Shown piece by piece: positions 23,693-33,528 of a stretch of DNA of 64,000 bases. The stretch covers positions 94,216-158,215 of the forward strand of contig VKHL01000064.1 in assembly GCA_015146655.1 (NCBI GenBank). The letters run 5' to 3'. This DNA comes from Ochromonas danica. Lineage: Eukaryota > Sar > Chrysophyceae > Chromulinales > Chromulinaceae. The notes beneath the pieces were generated by a model. That model was not told where the DNA came from, ran no database searches, and was given only the letters and a program-made list of their open reading frames with translations. Within the stretch, counting starts at the first letter, position 1. Every line of letters starts with the position of its first letter. A program made the translations under genes and the position numbers.

Positions 23693-23946
23693 AGCACTTG
23701 TCAGTCTTCATAGTAACTGAGATGGAATAGAGGGCGGGTGTTTACCTGGAACAAGCGCTGAATGAGAGAGAGAATACGTAGTATGCCATGGTTCTTGTGA
23801 GCGACAAGAGGCTCACCAGATGGGTGAAAATGATTGGAGTGGATGGAATAGGGCAGGGGTCTGCTACCATGACGATCACTCCCATCACTACTACTACCTT
23901 CTCCTTCCTCCTCCTTCTTCTTATCCATCATCACCATGTGATTCAT
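21470..23946 (-). CDS. GAF-domain protein, possibly a degenerate sensor kinase
   Basis: Two exons, 23946-23746 and 23572-21470; 767 residues. The intron contains a ~100-nt (TG)n run on the sense strand and ends GGTATCAG. A GAF domain is seen at about residues 65-195: VRFLVGLTIFCGGVRVGGLC, then TIFTDREKSLLIEFAMIIST. A helical region follows (residues ~195-330), then a part with VMVVVFWLPCDF at about 560, which resembles the end of a histidine-kinase ATPase domain without clear N, G1 or G2 boxes; this is inference. The C-terminal ~200 residues are Gly/Ser-rich, then a basic segment (KKKGKLARGFQWLLRM). The ligand is unknown. It is head-to-head with the AP2-like gene. Confidence 0.75.
23589..23690. 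repeat. (CA)n microsatellite in the GAF-gene intron
   Basis: Nearly pure dinucleotide run of about 100 nt; (TG)n on the coding strand, ending about 16 nt before the 3' splice site. Confidence 0.95.
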
Positions 23947-24526
23947 GCGATATTAGAGGAGTGGCAATTATTAAAAAAGAGTAAAAAACAGATAAAATTG
24001 ACAACAAAACAAAGAAATAGAATTATTCCATGGAAGGACAAACGGGAGACGTGTCAGAGTGCAATAGAAGGAATGATAAGTATAGAGATGAATCAATAGT
24101 AGAAGATAAACAGCTGGAAATAGTAGAGTAAGTAGCGATAGAAGTTGTTTGGATGTGATACGTAACAGCTATGATGGCTGACATAGGCAGGACAAGCGAG
24201 GACAGGTTGAACAGGCAGCTAGTGTGCCATGGAATGGATTATGGATTCCATCCAGAAGAAGGTTTCCAAATTCTGTTCCGCTTCTGTTCAAGATTCCACG
24301 AAAACGAAAAACGAAAATTAGACGGAGAAGCTCGCACGCACCACAACAATGTTTCTCTCTTCTCTTTGACCCTGATCACAACAAAGGGATCTGATATTTG
24401 TCTGTCAAAACAAACGAATCGTCTTTTAAGCCTCTTCTTAAAACCAAAGGAAGAAGAGAGAGAACAGAAAGAAGAAGATATTGATATTTATTTTGCCCAG
24501 ACAAATCAAAGGACTAACTTGAAAAG
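23947..24526. other. shared upstream region of GAF and AP2-like genes
   Basis: No separate gene supported. Open frames here run into the AP2 start but show no family pattern. GGAATGGATTATGGATTCCAT near 24230-24252 forms an imperfect inverted repeat. Confidence 0.45.
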
Positions 24527-25396
24527 ATGACTGAAACCTTCTTTGAGAATATTGATGGAAAAGATCTCTTTGAAGTCATGGTAGAAGCAATTGTTAGTAA
24601 AGCCTGTACTGTAGAAGAAGTGATTGATAAAATTCATGGCTATGGTATCGCTCATGGTGAATCTCTTCAGAAGTCTGGTCTGACTCAGGGTGTCACTAAT
24701 CCCTCACGTTCAACCACACACTCTTCGTCATCTGTGAAAAGGAAGTATCCTTCACAGACCCATCCCACCACCTCTCATCCCACCTCCTTGTCTTCTTCTT
24801 CCTCCTATCATAATCATAATCCTTCCATAGGAAAGAAAGGTCTTCATCATCCACAGACTTCTTCCTTAACCACTTCTAACACTTCCTTTACTTCTTCTTA
24901 TCCTCATGATGATTTTGCTTCTTCTCCTACCGCCACTACTAATAACTCTTCAAAGCGATCTCGTCCTAGTAGTAATACCACCACATCTTCCTCCTCTCAG
25001 CAATGGACAATGAAACCTGCTATTCACCCTCCTAAAGACTATATGGGTGTAGTTCCAACCAAAGAAACTACGACCTCCTCAACCTTCTCTAAGAATGCAC
25101 CATCTCAACATATTCGAAAATATCAAGCTTTCTTAGAGATCTTTGGGAAAGTCATCATATTAGGAAACTATGAAACACCTGAGGAAGCTGCGAGAGTTCA
25201 TGATCGAGCTCTTATGCGCACTGTAGGTCCAAAACATTGTTCAAATGAAGATTTGAACTTTCCTTTGGAAGATTATTCGAGAGAACCTATCCAGAGCTTC
25301 ACACATTATGATTCGATCTTAAGATCTTCTCTCTTAGGAACGTCTTGGAAAGGACCTAAACTGTGTGATTTTTCATTCTTAGTATTAGGAAAATGA
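24527..25396 (+). CDS. AP2-like DNA-binding domain protein
   Basis: Single exon, 289 residues, ATG at 24527. Residues ~45-190 are Ser/Thr/His/Pro-rich. Residues ~200-260 form an AP2-like domain: RKYQAFLEIFGKVIILGNYE, then TPEEAARVHDRALMRTVGPK, then LNFPLEDY. The LG.Y.T.EEAA..HD.A......GP....NFP pattern matches AP2/ERF; the usual N-terminal GVR/W-G-K-W strand is altered (LEIFGKVIIL). A short conserved-looking tail follows (GTSWKGPKLCDFSFLVLGK). The N-terminal 40 residues (EVMVEAIVSKACTVEEVIDK) look like a separate small helical module. It is probably a transcription factor; the target is unknown. Confidence 0.8.
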   Translation: MTETFFENIDGKDLFEVMVEAIVSKACTVEEVIDKIHGYGIAHGESLQKSGLTQGVTNPSRSTTHSSSSVKRKYPSQTHPTTSHPTSLSSSSSYHNHNPSIGKKGLHHPQTSSLTTSNTSFTSSYPHDDFASSPTATTNNSSKRSRPSSNTTTSSSSQQWTMKPAIHPPKDYMGVVPTKETTTSSTFSKNAPSQHIRKYQAFLEIFGKVIILGNYETPEEAARVHDRALMRTVGPKHCSNEDLNFPLEDYSREPIQSFTHYDSILRSSLLGTSWKGPKLCDFSFLVLGK

Positions 25397-25807
25397 TGTC
25401 ATGTGGAGAGTTTAAGCCATCGGTTTAGTGGCTACTTGGCAATAATGACAGTCGACCATGGAGGAGCAGGAAGAAGATGATAAAATAGTAATTATAGTGC
25501 ATGTCTAGGCATGTAATTGTTGTGAGAGATTCGCAATTCTACTCCATGTTTATATGTGTGATAAAATATCAGTGCTAGTCTCTGGTATTGTTAATGATTG
25601 TGAGAATATTCCAATGTTTCTTCTTCATCGCCCATTCAACACCCTTGACCACCTGATCTGTTGGATGAGTGCAGCAGAGCAGAAAGATATTAATGAATGA
25701 ATGGTCGTGGTAGGAATGGTTCATTTATACAGTTAGTTATAGTCATCACTTTTGTTTAGTAAAAGAGATGAGCTCATGCTCTAGCTATTGCGTAGGTTTG
25801 CGTGTGG
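25397..25807. other. intergenic between converging AP2-like and YkgJ-DUF1415 genes
   Basis: No gene or repeat of note; the 3' flanks of both genes. Confidence 0.5.
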
Positions 25808-27717
25808 TTAGAGTATCCTCCTCAAGATGTCGCTGAATTGCTCAGCTAACTTCTCTTCTCCGGCATCAATCAAGGCATTCTTATTACGAGAGGCTATCTT
25901 CGCTGTTTGTAACTGAGTTTACATCACATTTCATATACAGCGATAAATGAACATAGTTAGCAACAAACACAGTCAGAGGTCATACTACAAGAGAGTGTGA
26001 CCACTTACCTCATTAGCATATGCACGAATCTGTTCTCCCCGCAGAATATTGATAGTAGGGAATGGTGATTTCTTCTCAAAATCTAATGCAGGAATACTCT
26101 CTTTATCTTCTCCCCACACAAAGCCAGGGTGGAAGCAAGCCAACTATGTAGTTCATACATATACAAAAATATTAGTATCGGACATTTGCATGATTTCATA
26201 GTAGAGATAGTAACTCTTTACTTGTAATACTTGATCCATCTTCTTATTACCATAGCCACCAGAAGTTGAAGATGAGGTGACGGGAGCTTTTGGTTGTTCC
26301 TGGTGCTTCTTCTTGAGATAACGACGATAGAGCTTGTTTCTATTTCCACTATTATTGCCGCCACCACTGTTCTCCTCCTCCACACCACTGTTATGGTTGT
26401 CTTCCATGGAAGCAGTGGTGGAGGTGGTAGTAGTAGAGACAGGTGAGGAGGCAAAGGTAGAGAACTGCTTGAGTATACCAGGAAGAATGATATCTTCTAG
26501 TTCTAGTGTAAACTCATAGAAATCCTGTTTTATACCAGCCAGCAGGTCATGCATAAATACTAGATGAAGTAGTAAATGTAATCCTACCTCAAATTCTGGA
26601 GTAAGGAAAGGGAAGACAAGTAAGGTAGTCTCTACTTCTTCCTTAGGATGTGTAAGTAGATATAACACCTACATAACAACAACATGTACACACATATATA
26701 CAGTAACCATAACCATATCATATACATATATAATAGACTAATTACAACACTAAGCTAATGCTATACTATAATATAGTATCTTACCTCTTGCTTTAATAAC
26801 TCTATAACTTGTTTTTGATCACTTGTTGTTGATATACGATATCTTACATGATCATTACTATAAGCTGGTAAAGCAAAAGGACATAATTGATATCCTATAA
26901 CAAATGTCTGTATCCATTCTTTTGTTGCTTGTCTGACTCTTTGATTAAGATCAACTTTACTAACAAATCGATCTCTATCTTCATCATGACTTAAGAAAGG
27001 AAATGACTTGGAATATAGACTATAAAGATGCTTTTGTTGATGAATAACTTGTGGTAAGACTAGAGGGGCATCATGATGATTAATCCCTTCACATCCTCCT
27101 TCAGTACGTGACCAATGCTTACCAGGAAGATCATCAGGTACAACACTTTCTTCTATCCATTGTTGTTGATTGGATAGTAAAGATGGCCAATAGGGATAAG
27201 TACGACATTGAATAGGTCGTTGTGAATAGATAGTACAACTTTTTTGATCATCAGAGGAGAGGAAGATACATCCTTCAATGACTTCTTTATTACCAGATGG
27301 TGAGGTAAAAGTGAGATTTTTCGACTTTAATCGTACCCAATCATTACGTATTTCATCAGTATAGATAGTAAGAACATCTTCAATAGGAAGATGTAGAATA
27401 TCAACTAAGTCAGTGAATTCATTACTATCAAACCATACCTCACCTTCATTTAGACAACAACGACCACATCCTGTACATTGAAAATGTAAGCCATTACTCC
27501 AATAAGGATCAGGTAAGGGATTAGTAGAAGTGTGTGGGGGGATAGACTGATAGAGTGTTGTTGTTGTTGTCGTCGTCATTGAATGAGAAGAAGAAGAGTG
27601 ATGGTGAAGAAGGATATTATTGCCTTTAAGAAATTGCAAACTTTTAGGAAAGCATGATACTTGATAGAAAGTGGATATGAAAAGATAGAGAAATAGGTTA
27701 AGAAAGGTAGTTTTCAT
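25808..27717 (-). CDS. YkgJ (CxxCxxCC) - DUF1415 fusion protein, probably plastid-targeted
   Basis: Four exons: 27717-26785, 26668-26222, 26143-26009 and 25912-25808; 539 residues. A signal peptide (LFLYLFISTFYQVSC) is followed by FPKSLQFLKG, consistent with plastid entry. Residues ~78-215 hold the YkgJ/PF03692 metal-binding domain: FQCTGCGRCCLNEGEVWFD, EGCIFLS, SCTIYSQRPIQCRTYPYWP. Residues ~285 to the end are DUF1415: WIQTFVIGYQLCPFALPAY, VETTLLVFPFLTPEFEVG, then ACFHPGFVWGEDK and KSPFPTINILRGEQIR, interrupted by a Ser/Thr/Asn-rich insert (~385-460). YkgJ domains bind iron or zinc; DUF1415 has no known activity. The fusion implies a shared pathway. Confidence 0.87.
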
Positions 27718-28166
27718 TCTCTATTGTAGTAGTCAAGTTGCATGATTTGTTTGCATTGGCATCCAATCCCACCCATTCACTTCCCCAAACCTGGGATCTA
27801 GATCTGGAGATCTGGTGGTCTGGACTTTTGCATTTCTATCATTAAGTTCACAAATTGAAGCCATAATCCGAAAACCCCAAATCTCACTCTAAAGTTAACT
27901 ATTATTAAGTGATTTACTGTACTGTAGGTTTGTTGTGTAAAATCATCGCTTTAACATCGCTGAGATTTAAAAAAAAGTTGGTGGTAGACAAGACTAGACT
28001 AGACTAGACTAGCTAGTTCTCAATACCATGCTATCATCATTATTATTATTATCATCATCATTGTTATCATTAACATCACTATTATCTCCTTGACTATCAT
28101 AGCTTCTTCTTTCTTCATCATGTCTTATCAATGCCTTCATCAGTGCAGTAATCAACCTCTTCTTCC
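27718..28166. other. spacer between YkgJ-DUF1415 start and ankyrin-gene end
   Basis: No gene. Upstream of the YkgJ gene lies AAAGTTAACTATTATTAAG (27892-27910), the GTTAA-type promoter word. An (AGACT)n run occupies about 27988-28010 and an ATT/ATC-rich stretch 28030-28080. Confidence 0.5.
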
Positions 28167-30866
28167 CTATATTGCTCCCTTAGCCCTCAACATTGCTTTA
28201 ATGTCTTCTTTCTTAGCAACATCTAGAGCAGTCCTTCCAAACTAACCAAACAACAACCACAAGATAGATACAAGGCATAAGACAGAGAGTATGACAAGGT
28301 TAGAGTCAATAACAACAACACACTCTGTCAACATAACTACCACTGCCACTACCATCTTGCTACTACTATATAACCTACTAACATATAACATATAGCAGTA
28401 GACTAGTACCATCTAATCACTGTACTCCAATAATAACCACACATCATGTCACTCACTCTAATAATACTCTACACCCTATTGCTAACCTCTCATACACACC
28501 ACCATAACACATAATCCATTTCATACATCTTGTGACAAACACATGATAGAAAGAAACACAGATGAATACTCTGCTATCTCATACACAAATCAAATCAAAT
28601 CAAGTCAGTATCAATATTAATAATAATGATATTAGACTATACTACAGACACTTATACTCAATACATCTACTTTATGATAAATACTACACCAAAAACATCT
28701 ACTAACACACCACACAGTACATCATGACTTTGATAGACTATACTATATTTGACTACTACTACTACCTTATAAGCTGATATTAGACATGGGCACACTTACA
28801 GAATCAGTCTTGTTCAGATCCACCCGTCCATCAAGTAACAAGACTTTAACTATCTCAACATGACCGAACTTACACGCAATATACATGGGCGTGCCCCATG
28901 CATCCTAGTCAAACACAGTCACAAACATTAGCTATCTATAACAATAATGGCATCCACACTTACATCATCAATGTTGTTCACATCAACCCGATCATCAAGC
29001 AGTAAGATCTTGACTATCTCAACAAGATCATTCCAGCATGCGCAATAAAAGGGTGTCCATCCATTCTAGTCAAATACAGCCACATTGATTAGCTATAATA
29101 ACAATAAGGAAATTGTAATCATTCTATATCTGATCATACTAACATATGCTAATACTAACACCTTCATCTACTTTATACTAACACCTACACTAACCTATAG
29201 CATACAAACCATCATCACAGACTAAATATTAGATATATACTCATTGTAACATATACTGTACATTAACATATTCATCTGCTTTCTAACTACTCTAACACTA
29301 ACTTATAACATACTACATATATATATACATATATCATTATTGTGACATAGACTACTATACAGTACAAGACTACTAAGGTGAAAGAAAGAATAGCCACTCT
29401 TACATCATCAGTCTTGTTAACATCTACCCGCCCGTCGAGTAATAGGAACATCAATAGATCAACATGACCTAAGCCGCATGGAATATGCAAGAGCGTAGCT
29501 CCACCCTAGTCAAACACAGTCACATATATTGGCTATAACATTAATGACATCGTAATCATTCTATATCAGCATATGCAAATAGTAATACAACCTTCACCTT
29601 CTTTATACAAACATAAGCAACATCTTCTGACACAGAAACCATCATTACAACTATTATATATCTACCCATATTAGTCTGACATATACTATACATTACTGCT
29701 TTCTAACTACACAACCACTAACACTAACTTATTTCATGCTACACAAATTATCATTATTGCGACATACTATATCATACAAGACTACTACCTTGTTGGGGTG
29801 AAGAAAGGATTGCAACACTTACATCATACGTCTTGTTATAATCCACACGCTCATCAAGTAATAGGAGTTTCACAACATCAATATAATCATATTTGCATGC
29901 AACATACAAGGGCGTCCATCCATTCTAGACAAACACAGTCACAAATATTAATATCAGTAATCTATAGGAATAACCTCTCTTATACTCAGACAAACTCAGA
30001 CATCATCATTAGTAGTTGTTGAAATGCTTGCATACTCACCTCACTGTCCACAGCATTGACATCGATTGCTGGATGAAGTAACAACAACCTCGCAAGCTCT
30101 TCATTTCCCTTCACAGCTGCCAAATGCAATGCTGTCATTCCCTACAGACCATTAGTAGACATTCACCACATCATACCACCCCTATTAGAATGCACAGCAA
30201 CATATTGGAGCTATACACAGACATCTCTCCCGCCTACATCACAACAAATACAATACAATAGCAAGCATCATCATCCTAGCTAACAGACTTAGTTAGCTAG
30301 AGTACTCATGACACAACCTTCTACACACTATAGCAACAACCATCAGCCTATAATCAGTACGTTACCTGGATTTCGTAACCACGTAGAGTCATTGTGAAGT
30401 GATGGTGGATTAGTGAGGCAGGGATTCTATAAATTGCATTGTAAGTCTCCAGTGTTTTCAATACAGTCAAATCTCCCGATTCAATCATTTGCTGCCAATT
30501 AGTGGAGCAATTTCGAAGTAGAATAGCTATCTGACCGTCTTCTAGTAGAGTGAATAATTTGTCATTCATAGCCTGAGATTCTTTCAGTTTTCTCTCTACT
30601 TCAACTCGTCTGGCTTTTTCTTTCTCTCTTGATTTGATGCTCTCTTCTAGTTCAGACACCAGCTTCTCATTTATATGACATTCTTCCAGCTTTCTCTCTA
30701 AATCAAATCGTCTTATTTCCTCTTCCTTGTAAGGGATAGCATAGACTTCTTCCTCTACCACCTCAGCATGTCTTCTCTTTTTCAGTATTCTTATCACTTC
30801 TTCAGTTTTGCTATTTTCTTCCTCTGTGTTATCTTGCTTCTCTAAGCTCGACTTCATCTTTTGCAT
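28167..30866 (-). CDS. ankyrin-repeat protein with one repeat per exon and N-terminal coiled coil
   Basis: Seven exons: 30866-30366, 30141-30040, 29924-29823, 29505-29404, 29065-28964, 28904-28800 and 28241-28167; 362 residues. Exon 1 encodes a charged coiled coil (KEEEIRRFDLERKLEECH, SREKEKARRVEVERKLKESQ) and a helical linker. Five following exons of 102 or 105 nt each encode exactly one ankyrin repeat (e.g. MTALHLAAVKGNEELARLLL, NGWTPLYVACKYDYIDVVKL, NGWTPFYCACWNDLVEIVKI), all in phase 0. The last exon gives FGRTALDVAKKEDIKAMLRA and ends KGAI. The introns between repeats share their 3' and 5' ends, so the cassettes are recent duplicates. The start is tentative: the frame continues upstream of 30866 without a clear acceptor. 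The partner is unknown. Confidence 0.85.
28800..29935 (-). repeat. tandemly duplicated ankyrin exon-intron cassettes
   Basis: Next to each repeat exon the plus strand shows the same word, TAGTCAAACACAGTCACA or a close variant (28907, 29067, 29507, 29927), i.e. the intron 3' end on the coding strand, and TTACATCAT at the intron start. Cassettes differ mainly in intron length (59 to 338 nt). Confidence 0.8.
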
Positions 30867-31282
30867 CACTTCCAGCAAATAGGAAAATATAATATGAAAT
30901 AAATAATTTTAGAATAAGGTTGATTGGTGTTCTGCGTGCTGCGCACACCTCCCACAGATCTTCCACTGTGGGAAGGGTTTGGATCGAATAAATGTTCTCC
31001 TGTGTGAAACAAACGTTCCCCTGAAAAAGAACGGGTTTATTGCCTATTTTTGACCGAAAAACACCCATTTCCAAGCAAAAAACTTCAGTTTAAAATCGAA
31101 TAATGCGAGTTTGAGGAAATGCTAAAACTTCAGTTTGAAATCGAATACTCTCTGCAAACTAACGATCCATTATTATTATTTCCCTCGCCAATTATTGGAG
31201 AAAAACGATTCTCAACGGTGACGAAAACCCGAAAATGCTAAAACTCGAACCGCATGTGTGTGTGGTGTCTCTGTGTGTAAAC
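30867..31282. other. shared upstream region of ankyrin and SerRS-like loci
   Basis: No separate gene is supported. The words AAACTTCAGTTTAAAATCGAAT (31080-31101) and AAACTTCAGTTTGAAATCGAAT (31125-31146) form a direct repeat between the divergent starts. Confidence 0.5.
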
Positions 31283-32847
31283 ACGCCCTTGGATATCACC
31301 TTATTTCGAAAAGGTGGGGGGTAACCTTATTCGACAATCTCGACGTCGTCGCTAAAAGCCAGTCGAAGCAGTGGAAGAGTGGATGAGATTATTGCCAAGG
31401 ATGATGAGTGGCGCCTCCATCGACAAGCTCCGCAAGCTTCGCAACACTATCCAGAAGGATATTACTACATCAAGAAGGCTGTGGCCATGGCTGCGAAAGA
31501 AGGCAAAAGTGCGGAGGAACAAGCACAGCTTGATCAACAATCCGTCGAACTTGTCAAGCAGAAGGATGCGATGGATATTGAGATCGAGCAGAGTGAGCTC
31601 AAGCAGAAAGACTTGAAAGTGGAGGTGGACAAGATGTTGACCAAGATCGGAAACATCGTCGCGGACAATGTGCCCGTCAGTCTAGACGAGGCAGAGAATC
31701 ATGTGGAACGCCGCTGGGGCACTCCTCGTGATCCTAAGGGACTGTTAAATCATCATGATGTGCTCTGGCGTATTGGTGGTTATGAACCTAACCGTGGAGC
31801 TGCAGTGGCAGGTCATCGTGGATATTTCCTCTGTGATGTTGGTAAGATCTGTTTTATTTGATTTGATTTGATTTGATTTGATTTGATTTGTATCTGTCAC
31901 TGTTTGATTCTTACCTATGCTTATTGGATACTATCAGGTGTGATGTTGAACCAAGCATTCATCAACTACGGTATTGCCTTCCTCCGTAAGAGAGGCTACG
32001 TGGTCCTGCAGCCTCCTTTCATGATGAAGAAGGAGGTGATGGCTGGTGTGGCACAGCTCGAGCAGTTTGACGAGGAGCTCTACAAGGTCACTGGTGACGG
32101 AGAAGACAAGTACCTCATTGCCACCTCTGAGCAGCCTATCTGCGCTCTGCACATGTCTGAATGGCTGGAGGAGAAGCCGCTGCTCATGTTCTATGCTGGC
32201 ACCTCCACGTGCTTCCTTAAGGATCCCACGGCAAAGATACCTCGTATCTTCCGTGTGCATCAATTTGAGAAGGTTGAGCAGTTTGCTATTGTGGAAGGTG
32301 ACTTGGAGAAGTCTAACGCAGTGCAGAAGGAGATGATCCGTACTGCCGAAGAGTTCTACCAGTCGCTGGGCTTCCCTTACCAGGTCATCAACATCGTCTC
32401 GGGGGCACTGAACAATGCTTCTATCCGCAAGTATGATCTGGAAGCATGGTTCCCTGGTTACAACAACTACCGTGAGCTTGTCTCTTGCTCCAACTGCACG
32501 GACTATCAGTCTCGTGCCATGGAGATTCGCTGCGGTATTAAGAAGACGGGAGATCGTGAGAAGAAGTATGTCCACATGCTCAATGCCACTCTCTGCGCTA
32601 CTGGTAGAGCAATTTGCTGTCTCTTGGAGAACTACCAGGAGGCTGATGGTGTACGTGTGCCTGAAGTGCTCGTGCCTTTTCTGACCTTACCTTTTGGTGA
32701 GAGATACCAATGCTGACTCTGCCTCCAAGAAGGAAGACAAGAAGGATGAGAAGAAGAAGGATGAGGATTCCTGCCCCTGTAGCTGCTGCTCCTGTGGCCC
32801 CTCCTGCTGCTCCTCGTAGTGCTCCCACTCATAGTACTCCACTTTAA
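31283..32847 (+). pseudogene. seryl-tRNA synthetase locus with multiple lesions
   Basis: The body is plainly cytosolic-type SerRS in two exons around a 96-nt intron (31842-31937): VERRWGTPRDP, GHRGYFLCDVG, TGDGEDKYLIATSEQPICAL, IFRVHQFEKVEQF, DLEAWFPGYNNYRELVSCSN (motif 3 region), KKYVHMLNATLCATGRAICC. Lesions seen: the expected start reads ACG CCC TTG GAT ATC (31283) instead of ATG; an extra G in the G-run near 31314-31320 puts a stop in frame; further frame changes lie near 31352-31380 and on both sides of IDKLRKLRNTIQKDIT (31417-31470); motif 2 (32216-32245) has its Arg codon as CTT and two small deletions; the C-terminal ~100 nt change frame twice. Either a decayed duplicate or error-rich sequence; the enzyme is essential, so a good copy must exist. 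Confidence 0.75.
31856..31890. repeat. (GATTT)n pentamer in the SerRS intron
   Basis: Six to seven copies of a pentanucleotide inside the 96-nt intron. Confidence 0.9.
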
Positions 32848-33528
32848 GTTGTGTAGTATATCAATAACTGCTCCTTCCCAATATAAAGAGAAAGATCTGA
32901 TTTGATTCGATGAGTTACTTCATCGGACTGCAGTGCCGCCGCACTATTTGGGCCACTCTCCACCGAGTCTTCTGCGGGGTTCACTCATACTCTATCTAGT
33001 CTACTTCTAAGCAAAACTATCTTCTACTAGTACAATCTATGCAGCATAGAAATAAACTATGCCACCAAAGCTAACAATGGCCAATCGTGGTAACAAGCTT
33101 GCAAATGAACAATCCCTTATTTAATTAATAGAGCAACTAATCCAGTTCGTCACCCAGCGGCAACATCAATCCAACCTTCTTTTTTTGAATTTTCAAATCA
33201 AATTCAAACTAATTTTCGGATTTTCGGCGATGCCCTTCCCCACTGACACCAGCCACAAACCGTCGGTTGACAACAGCTTGACACCCTTTGGTTTTTCAAA
33301 ATCTGTGAAAGATCAAAAATCATTTCAGCTTTTACTCTACTGAAAAGAAGAAGAGTCTTTCCTTTGCAATCACCTGAAGATATTCAGTTTTTAGTGAAGA
33401 GAAGGATTCTTCCCTAGTTCAACATCAACCCGGTGATCTTGATTCATCATCCATCACAATCAAATTCCCAAAGCCCAGCATATCGATCGACTAGACCAGC
33501 CAACCCATCCACTTGAGGACTATTTGAA
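32848..33528. other. spacer upstream of the dynamin gene
   Basis: No gene recognised. AT-rich, with the promoter and 5' UTR of the dynamin gene presumably in the last 300 bp. Confidence 0.5.

Noticed and set aside
23507-23713. Open frame encoding poly-(Thr-His)
   Set aside because: It is only the translation of the (CA)n microsatellite in an intron.
31934-32575. 213-codon minus-strand frame across the SerRS body
   Set aside because: Shadow of the conserved plus-strand SerRS sequence; a strong codon bias keeps the complement open.
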